A DNA stretch of 64,000 bases from Lewinellaceae bacterium (GCA_020636325.1 JACJYC010000002.1:1091501-1155500); one strand, 5' to 3'; shown: positions 17,198 to 26,655, numbered from the stretch's first letter. A program made the numbers and translations. The notes: a model not told the origin generated them from the sequence alone.

Positions 17198-17308
17198 GAG
17201 ACTGTTCAAAACAGTGTTCTCGCGCCAAGACGCAAAGACGCAAAGATCTGATTTTTAGCAAGCTGCGCATGCTAAAAATCCGGTTGACACAAAATGCTGA
17301 ATAGTCTC
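17198..17308. mobile_element. Short inverted-repeat element, possible insertion-sequence remnant
   Basis: GAGACTGTTCA at 17198-17208 and TGAATAGTCTC at 17298-17308 are inverted repeats with one mismatch, 111 bp apart in all. The right end extends as GGTTGACACAAAATGCTGAA, which recurs in reverse at 3416-3447. The inside has GACGCAAAGACGCAAAG and a 9-bp hairpin (TTTTTAGCA/TGCTAAAAA, about 17249-17277). There is no gene. I take it as a small derivative of an insertion sequence that landed in, or trimmed, the decayed gene to its left. Confidence 0.5.
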
Positions 17309-17396
17309 CTCCCTCTCTCACCCTCTCTCTCACCCTCTCTCACACTCTCTCTCGTCCTCTCACCCTCTCACCCTCTCACCCTCTCACCCTCCTCCT
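17308..17396. repeat. Pyrimidine-rich array (unit CACCCTCT)
   Basis: About ten copies of CTCTCACC and CTCTCTCACC run from 17310 to 17394, all C and T plus A on the plus strand. The array ends at the stop codon of the minus-strand gene at 17395 (its TAG is the first non-array triplet). Unlike other arrays in the window it has no complementary second arm. Confidence 0.75.
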
Positions 17397-17745
17397 ATCC
17401 CGCCGGTTTCATTTTCCTGCTCTTCAACGGCAACACAATACTGACCCCGACAACCCCGCCCAGGGCTGTATAACCGAAATCCTTCCAGCTTCGGGTACCG
17501 TTGAAGACAATGGGATCGGCAATTTCTTTCAGGGCGCCGACCCCGACGGTGGCCAGAAACCCGAAGGCCATGGATTTGAGCTTGTTGTCCGTTTTCCGGT
17601 AAGTGAGGTAGGATACCGTCCCGCCGATGATCATGCCGGCTGCGAAGTGTTCGGGGTACCCGTTTCTGGAGATGATCGGTTGGGCGCTCAATTGACCATT
17701 CGCCATCAGCCCGATCAGCAGTGCAGATAAGATGAAATTTCTCAT
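17395..17745 (-). CDS. Small membrane protein resembling YfiM/DUF2279
   Basis: I start at the ATG at 17745 (MRNFILSALLIGLMANGQ), which gives a normal signal peptide ending in SAQ; an ATG nine codons upstream would add MPHLASFQR. The 116-residue protein then reads HFAAGMIIGGTVSYLTY, a charged loop, FGFLATVGVGALKEIADP and WKDFGYTALGGVVGVSIVL. The HFAAG, GxGALKEI.D and WKDF..T..G elements are like those of the YfiM/DUF2279 family of small envelope proteins, whose function is unknown. Two or three short hydrophobic stretches suggest a membrane location. It is convergent with the 14-17 kb genes. Confidence 0.55.
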   Translation of the reverse strand: MRNFILSALLIGLMANGQLSAQPIISRNGYPEHFAAGMIIGGTVSYLTYRKTDNKLKSMAFGFLATVGVGALKEIADPIVFNGTRSWKDFGYTALGGVVGVSIVLPLKSRKMKPAG

Positions 17746-18094
17746 ACGCTGGAATGACGCCAAGTGAGGCATCGCCCGGGTTATACGGGAGAGGCGGGGG
17801 AAAAGTTCGGGAATCGGAAGTAAAAATGCGGGGTATTTGCGCGAACTGCCGGAAATTCAGGAGACAGGTGCGGGGCGATTTCCGGAAGTTCCGGCGCCTG
17901 CGGATAGCGATAAAATTGCAGAAATCGGTTTCCTTTAAATTGTGCGGATTTAGACATGCGAAAATTCCATAAAATTAAATATTGTTATAAATTGGCGTTT
18001 CTTAAATTTTTTTTGCCCTGCCCTGATGACGTTTTTTAGCATTGCGTATTAATAAGTATATTGATTAACTGACCTTAAAATTTCTATTCAGATC
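17746..18094. other. 349-base intergenic region before the kinase locus
   Basis: The left half is GC-rich with a CCGGAAGTTCCGG-like palindrome near 17880-17893. The right half from about 17930 is very AT-rich (runs of A and T at 17960-18015) and should contain the promoter for the kinase gene at 18095. I cannot fix a consensus promoter in it, and I see no gene. Confidence 0.4.
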
Positions 18095-21000
18095 ATGAAA
18101 GTTTCTTTTTCTGAGCTCCAGATTAATCAGGAATTGAAGAGCGGCAAATACAAGATTGTAGAGAAATTGGGAAGCGGAGGATTCGGTATAACGTATAAAG
18201 CCTCTTACATTAAAGAAATTTCAATCAAGGAAGGCTTTCATGAGGTAAAAGCAAAAGTAGAGGTTCCTGTCGCGATCAAGGAGTTATTCATTGATGGAAA
18301 ATGCATAAGGGATGCCAACGGTTCTACGATCAGTCTGCAAGGCCTGGAGGTAAAGGATTTTGAACATTTTCGGCTGAGGTTCCTGCAGGAAGCGGAAACA
18401 CTGGCCGATTTTCATGAAATACCCCAGGTTGTTCAGGTGATCGATTATTTTGAGGAGAACAATACGGCATATATGGTCATGAACTTCGTGGATGGGGTCA
18501 CCCTCGCGAACCATGTCAAAAGCAAAGGCCCGATGCAGGAAGCATCCGTCAGATACCTGATCACGGAGGTCGCCTCGGGGCTGAAAGAGGTGCACGCCAG
18601 CCAGATCCTTCACAGAGATATCTCCCCTGAAAATATCATTCTGACGCCGGAGAACAAGGTTGTATTGATCGATTTCGGAGCGGCGAGGGCTTTTCTGAAA
18701 GATAAAACGGTGACCAATTCCACCATCCTGAAACCGGGGTATGCACCCATTGAGCAGTACGGCCAGAAACGGAGAAAAGGCCCCTGGACGGATATTTATG
18801 CCTTGGGCGCTACCTCATGGTTCGCGTTGACAACTGAAAAACCGGTGGATACGACCGACCGGATCAGCGGAGATAACCCCTTCGTTGCCGGGAACGCCTC
18901 AGAACAAATGAATGCGTGGCTGGAGAAAGCTACCGCCTACGAGGGCAGTGACCGCTTTGCAGATTGCGCGGAAGTACTCGACTTTTGGCGCAACGACAAC
19001 ACCCAATTCATCCCTGCCTATGAAGCGGATGTCAATAAAACCCGGTACGCCCCGGCCATAGATGACCAGGCGGACAATGACCGGACCCAGGTGTGGGAAT
19101 TCGGCGGTAACGCGAGCGCTGCGGCGCCGCAATCAAAAAAACAAGATGCAACTGAGGAAGAAGCGATAACGAACTCCTCACCGGCATACTTATATGACAC
19201 CTTGGTGGTGCTGGCTTTCCTTTTTACCCTGGGTTTGATCGGCGTTTCCCTGTTTGTGCTGTTCGGAAAAGGCGGTCCGACCCAGATGAACATTTACGTC
19301 GGTTACTTTATTTTTTACATTTTTACGGGGTTGTATTTTACAATTTCCTTTATCAGAAAGCGGAAACCCAGGTCTTTTATGAGCTATTGGGCCTATGGCA
19401 GCTTTTTCTCCTTATTTGCTTTCTTTCTTACGCTGCCTTCGGTTTCAATAAGCAGCTTTTTTATAGCATTACCGGCCCTCCCTATTTTCATACTCTTCTC
19501 TCGAAATCTGGGCGGGCCCAGATCCCGGGGCCAACAACCTGAACAAACACCGCCGTATAGTTTTGCTTATCGCCCTGTACTGGTACCCGTTGTTTTCTAT
19601 ACAGCCCTGGCGTTATATGTTACCGCCTTCTTCCTGCCGGTCTATAAAACAGGAAATGCTTATCTTGCAATCTTCCAGGCATTCGACGTTTGGCACTCAT
19701 TTCCGTTTACCCCCAATATCCTTTTTACTGTTGCCGCCTTTTTCTTTCTGATGAATTACCACCGCAAAGCAAAGGTTTACCTTATTCTGACCTTTCTGAT
19801 CTCCGCATTTGCCATTTCCATGTGGTGGATTTTTCTCAAGGAGGATAATAAACTGCTTTATCTGGATGATGATATAAAGGACTTTAAATCCGGCTATTAT
19901 TGCTGGGGGGGCGCCATCATTGCCCTCTTCCTGACGGTCATCTTTGACGCCTTGAAGCAGCATCCCTGGAAAAAATATTTTTGGGTCGGTTCCATCTCCC
20001 TGTTATTGGCCCTGGGAGCATGGTACACCCGAAACTCTGCCATTTCACGCTTTTCGGTCATGTACCAATCGACCATTACGGACCTGGATCTGGACCGTTT
20101 CAAGGAAGTGGTCGAATCAACTTCCACAGACCGATTGAAGGCAGAATCGCCGAATGCCCTGTATGCATTGATGAATCAATACGCCAATCACCCGGATACG
20201 GTGAAGACGATGTTTGGAATGCTTTGGTCAAAAGGGGCGCTTGATGACCTTGCAACCTATCGCAAGAATCCATTGCACATTGCGGCGTGGTTGGGGGATA
20301 AGCAAGCCTTCGACGACCTGCTCAATGGAGCGGCGGGAAATTACGTTGATTCATTGTCAACCCTTCCCGGCGGAGATCCTTCCGAAGGAAGCCTGCTGTA
20401 TGCTGCCGTGTCGGGGGACAATCCTGACATTGTGAGCGAAGTCCTCAACCGGAAAATTGTCCCGGCCGAAAAAGAAAACGTATTCGAAGCCTCCAGGTCC
20501 CGGGAAGTGGCGGATTTGCTGCGCCTCCAAGGGTATGAGGATTTTGACTATGTCCAGGATTTCAGTGACGGAACGACCGGGGAGCTTATATTGGGAAACG
20601 GTGAATACAGGGACTGGCAGTTGAAGGACGGCGGCATTGAGTTACTGGACAAATCCGGTTCGCATCTTCATGAGAATTCTGAAAATTTCCCGATTAACCC
20701 CGATAAAAGCTATACTATAAAAGTAACCATAAACCGGACAAAGGGACTCTGGGCAGAGGCCGGAATCATCTTTGACAAGGCCTCTGATCTTAATTTTCAT
20801 ATCATTGGCTACGATGGACAAAATTTAAGGCTGTATCGATATGATGAGCGCTGGAACGTAGTTCAAACGATTCCATATGGAAGCCTCAGGGGCGATTTCT
20901 TATTGGAGATAATTGTAAATAGAAATAATGTCAGCATTTATATGAACGGGAATGAAGTAATAAGCAACCAGTATTTTAGGCCTTTCGGCGGAAATGGAGC

Positions 21001-21097
21001 CGGATTTGTAGTCAGCAACTCCAAAAAATTTGATAAAGTATGGTTTGACAATTTCGAGATAAGCGGCAAACGCGCCGCGCCAAATTTGATAGATTAA
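18095..21097 (+). CDS. Hanks-type Ser/Thr protein kinase with membrane, ankyrin-like and beta-sandwich domains
   Basis: The 1000-residue protein starts with a kinase domain (about 18-300): glycine loop GSGGFGITYKA (26-36), lysine in VAIKELF (K62), HRDISPEN with catalytic D175, DFG at 193-195 and YAPIEQYGQ in the activation segment. The catalytic loop has Ser where most Hanks kinases have Lys (HRDxSPEN, not HRDLKPEN). About 20 extra residues lie between the glycine loop and K62. A linker is followed by eight or nine membrane segments (about 365-665), then ankyrin-like helices (NPLHIAAWLGDKQAFDDLL, SLLYAAVSGDNPDIVSEVL). A C-terminal LamG/DUF1080-like beta-sandwich (about 830-995) comes last. 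The kinase should be cytoplasmic and the C-terminus may sense an envelope ligand. It opens the signalling locus, and its kinase domain is closely related to that at 28577. Confidence 0.88.
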   Translation: MKVSFSELQINQELKSGKYKIVEKLGSGGFGITYKASYIKEISIKEGFHEVKAKVEVPVAIKELFIDGKCIRDANGSTISLQGLEVKDFEHFRLRFLQEAETLADFHEIPQVVQVIDYFEENNTAYMVMNFVDGVTLANHVKSKGPMQEASVRYLITEVASGLKEVHASQILHRDISPENIILTPENKVVLIDFGAARAFLKDKTVTNSTILKPGYAPIEQYGQKRRKGPWTDIYALGATSWFALTTEKPVDTTDRISGDNPFVAGNASEQMNAWLEKATAYEGSDRFADCAEVLDFWRNDNTQFIPAYEADVNKTRYAPAIDDQADNDRTQVWEFGGNASAAAPQSKKQDATEEEAITNSSPAYLYDTLVVLAFLFTLGLIGVSLFVLFGKGGPTQMNIYVGYFIFYIFTGLYFTISFIRKRKPRSFMSYWAYGSFFSLFAFFLTLPSVSISSFFIALPALPIFILFSRNLGGPRSRGQQPEQTPPYSFAYRPVLVPVVFYTALALYVTAFFLPVYKTGNAYLAIFQAFDVWHSFPFTPNILFTVAAFFFLMNYHRKAKVYLILTFLISAFAISMWWIFLKEDNKLLYLDDDIKDFKSGYYCWGGAIIALFLTVIFDALKQHPWKKYFWVGSISLLLALGAWYTRNSAISRFSVMYQSTITDLDLDRFKEVVESTSTDRLKAESPNALYALMNQYANHPDTVKTMFGMLWSKGALDDLATYRKNPLHIAAWLGDKQAFDDLLNGAAGNYVDSLSTLPGGDPSEGSLLYAAVSGDNPDIVSEVLNRKIVPAEKENVFEASRSREVADLLRLQGYEDFDYVQDFSDGTTGELILGNGEYRDWQLKDGGIELLDKSGSHLHENSENFPINPDKSYTIKVTINRTKGLWAEAGIIFDKASDLNFHIIGYDGQNLRLYRYDERWNVVQTIPYGSLRGDFLLEIIVNRNNVSIYMNGNEVISNQYFRPFGGNGAGFVVSNSKKFDKVWFDNFEISGKRAAPNLID

Positions 21098-21311
21098 ATA
21101 GCATGCTCATTTTCCAGATAAAAGGATCAGGGTATTTTACCACTTCAGTCATACAAGATTAAGCTGACCGGAAACCGGGCCTGACGCTTGAAATGTGCCC
21201 ATAGTGACCGGCCGGGGTTGCTTTGCCTGATCAGGTCGGCTATCCGCCTGGCGCAGTAAAAAAATACCGGCTCCACATGATGACGTTTCCGGTTTCAGGA
21301 TATAAACCAAT

Positions 21312-22484
21312 ATGATGATCAGAATACACCAACCCGCAGGGTACAGCGAAGTAGGATCGCGGCCGCACAATGAAGATGCGATTTACCCCGCCCCGGGGCG
21401 CGCCGGCGCTGAAGATGCCTTTTTTATGGTCTGCGACGGCGTCGGCGGAGCGAATAAGGGGGAAGTAGCGTCCGCATTGATTGTAGAAACTTTTCCGGTA
21501 TACATAGCCGGTAAAGGCGAGCAACAAGCAGACTTTTACCAGACCGGATTGCAGCGGGTAGAGGAACGCCTGAGCGCTTATATGCATGAACATCCGGATT
21601 GCCAGGGGATGGCCAGCACACTTACCTTCCTCCACATCCGGGAGCGCGACGTGGTGCTGGGTTGGGCCGGTGACAGCCGCATATACCATATCCGGGATGG
21701 CCGCATCTTGTTTCGGACCAGGGATCATTCGCTGGTCAACAAACTGGTGCAAATGGGGGAGATCAGCGAAGAAGAGGCGCGGTCTCATCCGCAGCGAAAC
21801 GTGATCATGCGCGCTGTAAAGGGCGGTGCGGAACCTACACGCCTGGATGTACAGGTAATCACCGACGTACAGGCAGGGGATTTCTTCCTGCTGTGCACCG
21901 ACGGCGTACTGGAAACGTTCCGGGATGAACAAGCCGGACAATTGTTCGGGGCCAAACAGACCCCCCGGCAAATCGCTGACCGGATGCTCGAACAAGCCGA
22001 AGGAACCACCAATGACAACTATTCCGCCTATCTGATCAAGGTAGCGCAAGGCACTGGAAGCGGTGCGGCCAAATCATCGAAGATCCTGACTCTTTTCCGA
22101 TGGTTGATCCCGGTCTTGTTTGTGGTCAATCTCGTGTTGTTGTTCAACTGGCTGCGCACAAACGGTTATTTCGACCGGGAGAAGGATAAACCGCAACCGG
22201 CGCAGCCGATGCTCCGGCCGGAGAACCAGCCGTCGCAGGAACGTCCTTCGACGCCCGAACAACAGGAGGATATGACCCCCTCCGGACAAGAAGATCCTTC
22301 CGGTCCGCAACAGCGGAAATCCAAAGGCCCGACCGGAAAATCCCAATTCCCGTTTTTATTTCCGATCGATACGAGTTTGACAAGCGGAGGCTTTAATATC
22401 CTGATTAAAATCGGAAAATCGGATCCGGACAGCGTCTGGATCCGGGAGGACGGATGGCAAATAGACTTTGAAAATCAAAATTGA
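21312..22484 (+). CDS. PP2C-type Ser/Thr protein phosphatase, membrane-anchored
   Basis: The 390-residue protein has a PP2C domain in residues 1-245: SRPHNEDAIYPAPG (Asp22), FFMVCDGVGGANKGEVAS (Asp42), LGWAGDSRIYHIRDG, RTRDHSLVN, FFLLCTDGVLE and TNDNYSAYLIK. These are the metal-binding aspartates of the family. A membrane helix (about 260-282, FRWLIPVLFVVNLVLLFNWL) follows, then a proline- and glutamine-rich tail (QPAQPMLRPENQPSQERP) and a short C-terminal domain that would lie in the periplasm. It should reverse the phosphorylation made by the two kinases of the locus. It begins 214 bases after the first kinase, and I see no gene in that gap. The neighbouring M48 gene begins 22 bases after its stop. 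Confidence 0.88.
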   Translation: MMIRIHQPAGYSEVGSRPHNEDAIYPAPGRAGAEDAFFMVCDGVGGANKGEVASALIVETFPVYIAGKGEQQADFYQTGLQRVEERLSAYMHEHPDCQGMASTLTFLHIRERDVVLGWAGDSRIYHIRDGRILFRTRDHSLVNKLVQMGEISEEEARSHPQRNVIMRAVKGGAEPTRLDVQVITDVQAGDFFLLCTDGVLETFRDEQAGQLFGAKQTPRQIADRMLEQAEGTTNDNYSAYLIKVAQGTGSGAAKSSKILTLFRWLIPVLFVVNLVLLFNWLRTNGYFDREKDKPQPAQPMLRPENQPSQERPSTPEQQEDMTPSGQEDPSGPQQRKSKGPTGKSQFPFLFPIDTSLTSGGFNILIKIGKSDPDSVWIREDGWQIDFENQN

Positions 22485-22506
22485 CATACCGAAAAATTTT
22501 TCCACC

Positions 22507-23337
22507 ATGAAAAAACGCCTGTTACTGATTTTTCTTTTAGCCGGCTTCCTGAAGAGTTTCGCACAGGACCTCCCCAGTATGGAACAGATGTTGCACGCGT
22601 ACCGGAATGCAATAGATGCCTTTCAGACCAACCAGGGATGCGGGCATGTGCTGGACGGGCCGCTGGCGTTTGGCAAAGAATTGGAGCGGAGCAGTCTGGA
22701 CCTGTTGATCCAGGTTTCTCCCGATGAAGAAAAAACGATGGGTAAGGAAGTGAACGCCAAAATGAGAGAAGAGCTGACCGTAGTGCCGGATCATTGGGCG
22801 CAGGCCGACCTCAATAACATGATCAGGAAGTTGTCAGGCCGCTTGAAACGCTCCTATGTGGCCTATAAGGCGATTGTATTTCAATCGGAAGAGGTCAACG
22901 CCTTTGCTACGGTCGGCGGTTACATTTACATCACTACCGGTTTGCTCGACTTTGTTGAATCGATGGATGAACTGGCTTTTATAGTGGCGCATGAGATCTC
23001 CCATAACGATCTGGAACATACGCTGCGCAAACAAAAGAAGCTGTTGATGGCTTCAAACCTGGGGCGGATGATCAACATGGAAACGCTCACGACGGTAGCC
23101 TTGAACATCAACCTGATGCTGTCGGCCCCTTTTGATCAGATTGACGAATACGCTGCCGACCGAAATGCCTTTGACCTCGCGCTGCGGGCAGGGTATGATA
23201 AAAACCGGTTTGCTGATTTTTTCATCAAACTTGAACAATACGAACAACCCGGCCTTTTGACAAAACTACTGTCTACACATCCCTTTCCATCTGACCGGAA
23301 GAACTGCATTCAGCAATACATCGACAATTCAAAATGA
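22507..23337 (+). CDS. Secreted M48 family metallopeptidase
   Basis: I choose the ATG at 22507, which yields a clean signal peptide (MKKRLLLIFLLAGFLKSFAQ) and does not overlap the phosphatase gene. An in-frame ATG at 22468 would add 13 residues inside that gene. The 276-residue protein has the zinc motif HEISH at 162-166, preceded by ELAFIVA, and the third ligand Glu214 in IDEYAADRNAF. It also has the substrate-side NAFATVGGYIYITTGLLD segment (131-148), as in periplasmic BepA/LoiP-type M48 proteases. It has no other domains. Its stop overlaps the next start by 4 bases (ATGA), so it is translated together with the FHA transporter. A role in envelope quality control under kinase control is inferred from context. 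Confidence 0.87.
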   Translation: MKKRLLLIFLLAGFLKSFAQDLPSMEQMLHAYRNAIDAFQTNQGCGHVLDGPLAFGKELERSSLDLLIQVSPDEEKTMGKEVNAKMREELTVVPDHWAQADLNNMIRKLSGRLKRSYVAYKAIVFQSEEVNAFATVGGYIYITTGLLDFVESMDELAFIVAHEISHNDLEHTLRKQKKLLMASNLGRMINMETLTTVALNINLMLSAPFDQIDEYAADRNAFDLALRAGYDKNRFADFFIKLEQYEQPGLLTKLLSTHPFPSDRKNCIQQYIDNSK

Positions 23338-25775
23338 TGAAACCTGTTTTGAACATAGAAATTCCCTCAGCCAAGATCGCATATTCGCTCAGGGACGGTG
23401 AACGTGTGAGCCTCGGCCGCAAAAGTAAGGACGGCGCAGATATCCAGATCGATGACCCCTCGAACATCCTGTCGAGAAAACATATGGAGATCACCTTCAA
23501 GGACGGAAGGATCTTTGTCATGGACACCGACAGCGCCAACGGTATCCTGCATAACAGAGCTTTGATCGCCAAAGCCGTGGCGGTGGAAATCAGGCCTGAA
23601 GACCAGATTGAACTGGGCGGCGGTTATCAGGTCAGGTTTCAGATCGAAGGGCAATTGGCCCCCGAGCGGAAGAAAAAGCCCCAGGAATCCAAGGTCAATA
23701 TCAACAAGCAATTTCTTAAGCTCATCAATGACAAGTCGCGGATACGGATCGGGCGAGGTCCGGACAACGACATCATCATCAACGACCTGACCGTTTCGCG
23801 GGAGCATGCCGAGATCTGCTTTGAAAACGGCCGGTACTGGGTGAAGGACCTGGATAGCAAGAACGGCGTTTTTGTCGATGACGAAGAGGTAGAGGGCAAA
23901 ACGCCGATCAAAGAGGGCAGCACGGTCTTTATTTGCTTGCATTCGCTTAACCTGGTGCAGGGTTACCGGGATCTGCGTAAGGAAATGGCGATTCGGGCAA
24001 CGGAGGTGGAAAAGAAATTTGCCAATGGAAATGTGGGGTTGAAAAAAATGAACGTTGAGATTCCCTATTCGGAATTCGTAGCGGTGATGGGCCCTTCGGG
24101 ATGCGGAAAATCTACCCTGATAAAGGTCCTCAACGGTGATAACCCCGCCAGCAGCGGACAGGTTTTTGTGCACGGCCTCGACCTGATCAGGCATTACAAC
24201 CTGCTGAAGAAAAAAATCGGCTATGTACCGCAGGATGATATCATCCACAAGGAACTGACGGTCAGGCAGACCATGACCTACGCTGCCCGGCTTCGGCTCC
24301 CGGCGGATATATCGATCAATGAGATCAATCAGAAGATCGAATCCATCCTGGACAGCCTTTTTGACAAGGATAAAATCAAAAAACTGTACGATAAACCCGT
24401 TAAGAAACTCTCCGGAGGAGAACGGAAACGCCTGAGTATCGCCGTTGAACTCCTGACCGAACCTTCCGTCCTCTTCCTCGATGAACCGACTTCCCCCCTC
24501 GACCCCGAATCCATTGATGATTTCCTGAATAAGCTTATCAAACTCAAGGACAAAGGCACAACCATCATCATGGTTACGCATAAGCCGGAGGACCTGAATT
24601 ACGTAGATAACGTAATCTTCCTGGGAGCAGAAGGACAGAACGTTTATTACGGCAGCAAAGAAGGCATCCTCAATTATTTCGGCAAGGAGAACATCATTCA
24701 GGTCTATAACCTCCTGTCGCAGGCCGATACCGCGCGTTCTTTTTATCTGCGACTCTACAATAATGTGCAAAGCCGGGTTCCTATTCAATCCCGCGAAGCG
24801 CTCCGCAAGGAGAGGAAGGAGGACTCATACCTCCATCAATTTTTCTGGCTGGCGGCCCGCTATCTCAGCGTCAAGCTCAATGATCGGGAGAATGTCATCC
24901 TGTTGTTGGCTCAGCCGGTTATTATTGCCGGGCTTATTTCGCTGATCTTCAAGGAATTTCAGGTAGGGGTGCTGTTTTTGATGGCCATGTCCGCCATTTG
25001 GTTCGGCGTGAGCAATGCGGCCAAGGAGATCGTTGGTGAGCAGGCGATCTACAAGCGGGAGCGGATGTTTAACCTGAATATTCACACCTATATATTTTCC
25101 AAGTGGATGGTCTTGTCGGGGATTGCTTTGGTGCAGGCTTTTGTCTTCGTAAGCATCATCTATATACGGTTCAGGAACGACACGCTGGCAGGTTTCGAAG
25201 AAATCTATCTTCAAAATTTCTCGGGTACCCTATTCTTCGTCTTTTTTCTGTCGGTATCGGCTACGCTGCTTGGACTGTTGCTTTCCGCCCGCTTCGATAC
25301 AACGGAAAAGGTGATGACGATCGTACCCATTGCGCTGATGCCCCAGATTATGCTGGCAGGCGTGATCACCCGGATTGACAACTGGGTGGTAGAATTCCTG
25401 AGCTTCCTGACCTTTGGGCGTTGGGGTACCGAAGGCCTGGCCAGAATCCAGGATGCGCATTTTGCCGACCGGCTTCAGGAGGGCGAACAACTGGCCAGCG
25501 TGATCACTTTTTCACCGACGATGGTGCCCGATACCTCAGCCCTTATGCAAAACTGCCAATGCATGATCCCGGACCCGAAAAGTACCCAACCAATCGCCAA
25601 ATCGGCCCTGGATATCCTCAATTTTTATGATGATGGGTTGATTGAGAAAGGAAAACTGATCGGCGGAGCGATGAATGACTTATCCGCCAATAACCTGGCT
25701 ATACTTGGCCTAAATCTTATTTTTTATGTATCGATCTATATCATCCTTCGCAGAAAGGACAGTATTCAGCAATAA
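23334..25775 (+). CDS. ABC transporter, ATPase and permease fused, with two FHA domains
   Basis: The 813-residue protein begins with two FHA domains that bind phosphothreonine: the first at about 25-100 (VSLGRKSKD, SRKH 47-50, DSANG), the second at about 135-205 (RIGRGPDND, SREH 155-158, SKNG). An ABC ATPase of the ABCG type follows: Walker A GPSGCGKST (253-261), signature LSGGE (359-363), Walker B VLFLDEP (379-385), then VTHKPED. The last 300 residues hold six or so membrane segments of the ABC-2 kind. Paired FHA domains on a half transporter suggest that a kinase of this locus controls its activity or docking. Substrate unknown. The start overlaps the protease gene by 4 bases and the end overlaps the lipoprotein gene by 50. 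Confidence 0.9.
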   Translation: MMKPVLNIEIPSAKIAYSLRDGERVSLGRKSKDGADIQIDDPSNILSRKHMEITFKDGRIFVMDTDSANGILHNRALIAKAVAVEIRPEDQIELGGGYQVRFQIEGQLAPERKKKPQESKVNINKQFLKLINDKSRIRIGRGPDNDIIINDLTVSREHAEICFENGRYWVKDLDSKNGVFVDDEEVEGKTPIKEGSTVFICLHSLNLVQGYRDLRKEMAIRATEVEKKFANGNVGLKKMNVEIPYSEFVAVMGPSGCGKSTLIKVLNGDNPASSGQVFVHGLDLIRHYNLLKKKIGYVPQDDIIHKELTVRQTMTYAARLRLPADISINEINQKIESILDSLFDKDKIKKLYDKPVKKLSGGERKRLSIAVELLTEPSVLFLDEPTSPLDPESIDDFLNKLIKLKDKGTTIIMVTHKPEDLNYVDNVIFLGAEGQNVYYGSKEGILNYFGKENIIQVYNLLSQADTARSFYLRLYNNVQSRVPIQSREALRKERKEDSYLHQFFWLAARYLSVKLNDRENVILLLAQPVIIAGLISLIFKEFQVGVLFLMAMSAIWFGVSNAAKEIVGEQAIYKRERMFNLNIHTYIFSKWMVLSGIALVQAFVFVSIIYIRFRNDTLAGFEEIYLQNFSGTLFFVFFLSVSATLLGLLLSARFDTTEKVMTIVPIALMPQIMLAGVITRIDNWVVEFLSFLTFGRWGTEGLARIQDAHFADRLQEGEQLASVITFSPTMVPDTSALMQNCQCMIPDPKSTQPIAKSALDILNFYDDGLIEKGKLIGGAMNDLSANNLAILGLNLIFYVSIYIILRRKDSIQQ

Positions 25776-26655
25776 ATGGATTTATCTGCTTGTGCCGGTT
25801 TTGGGATGCCTGGTCTTGACGTCCTGCGTTTCCAAGCCGGAGTTGGTCAGAATAGATGATATAAAAATCCTCGGTGTCGAGGATTCGGTGATGACCGTAC
25901 AGCTGGCATATGTCGTGTACAATCCGAATATTTTCAAGGCAAAGATCAGCCGCGGAGAAGTGGAAGCGTTCTTCGGAAGTGAAAGACTTGGGACCGCCGT
26001 CATCAACGAACCGCTGACATTGCAGGCTAAGGATACATCCCAATTGCACATGAAGGTATCTTTCGACCTGGACCGTCTGGAATCGGTTTATCCCGATTTG
26101 ATCGAACAGGATTCAGCCGTATTCCGCATTGTGGGCAAAAATACGATCCGCCTGATGACCAGGAATTTCACGCTCAATGTGGATGAATATATCGCATTGA
26201 ATACCAAACTGTTCATTCAGGAACAAGTGAAAAAAAATCTGAGCCGGAAAGGGAATTTTGCCATCGAATCGGTTTCTATCAGACAACTGCCCTCTTTATC
26301 CAAGGTGGTGCTGGACTTAAAAGTGGGATTGTTGAACGAACTGCCGTTGGACTACACGGTGGAAGGCGCAAAACTGCGGTTCTATGCCCGGAAAAATGAA
26401 GACCCGGTCGCGGAATGGCAATTGGAAGAGCCCTTTGAAATGAAAGCTTTTTCCAAAATCAGCTTGCCGGTAGAAGTTGAACTGAAGAATTTTAATTTGC
26501 TGAAAAATTTTGATTTCGGCTGGATCGGCAAAGGGGGAATGGAGTTGAGGATGGAAGGCAATGCCCGGCTTTCAATAAAAAAATATACCTTCGGCATTCC
26601 TATAAAGCAAAATAAACTTATCCGAATGAGGGGGATTCCTTCCTTGTTCGAATGA
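25726..26655 (+). CDS. LEA14-like (WHy domain) lipoprotein
   Basis: The 309-residue protein starts inside the transporter gene, overlapping it by 50 bases; no other in-frame ATG precedes the signal sequence (WIYLLVPVLGCLVLTSC, lipobox LTSC, Cys34). Two tandem beta domains of about 120 residues each follow. The first has VQLAYVVYNPNIFKAKIS and the second VVLDLKVGLLNELPLDYTVE, each followed by a PVEVEL/MKVSFDL strand, as in the LEA type 2/WHy fold. Such proteins bind membranes or stabilise envelope parts; the exact role is not known. The deep overlap with the FHA transporter gene points to joint production, so it may be that transporter's envelope partner. Confidence 0.7.
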   Translation: MYRSISSFAERTVFSNKWIYLLVPVLGCLVLTSCVSKPELVRIDDIKILGVEDSVMTVQLAYVVYNPNIFKAKISRGEVEAFFGSERLGTAVINEPLTLQAKDTSQLHMKVSFDLDRLESVYPDLIEQDSAVFRIVGKNTIRLMTRNFTLNVDEYIALNTKLFIQEQVKKNLSRKGNFAIESVSIRQLPSLSKVVLDLKVGLLNELPLDYTVEGAKLRFYARKNEDPVAEWQLEEPFEMKAFSKISLPVEVELKNFNLLKNFDFGWIGKGGMELRMEGNARLSIKKYTFGIPIKQNKLIRMRGIPSLFE

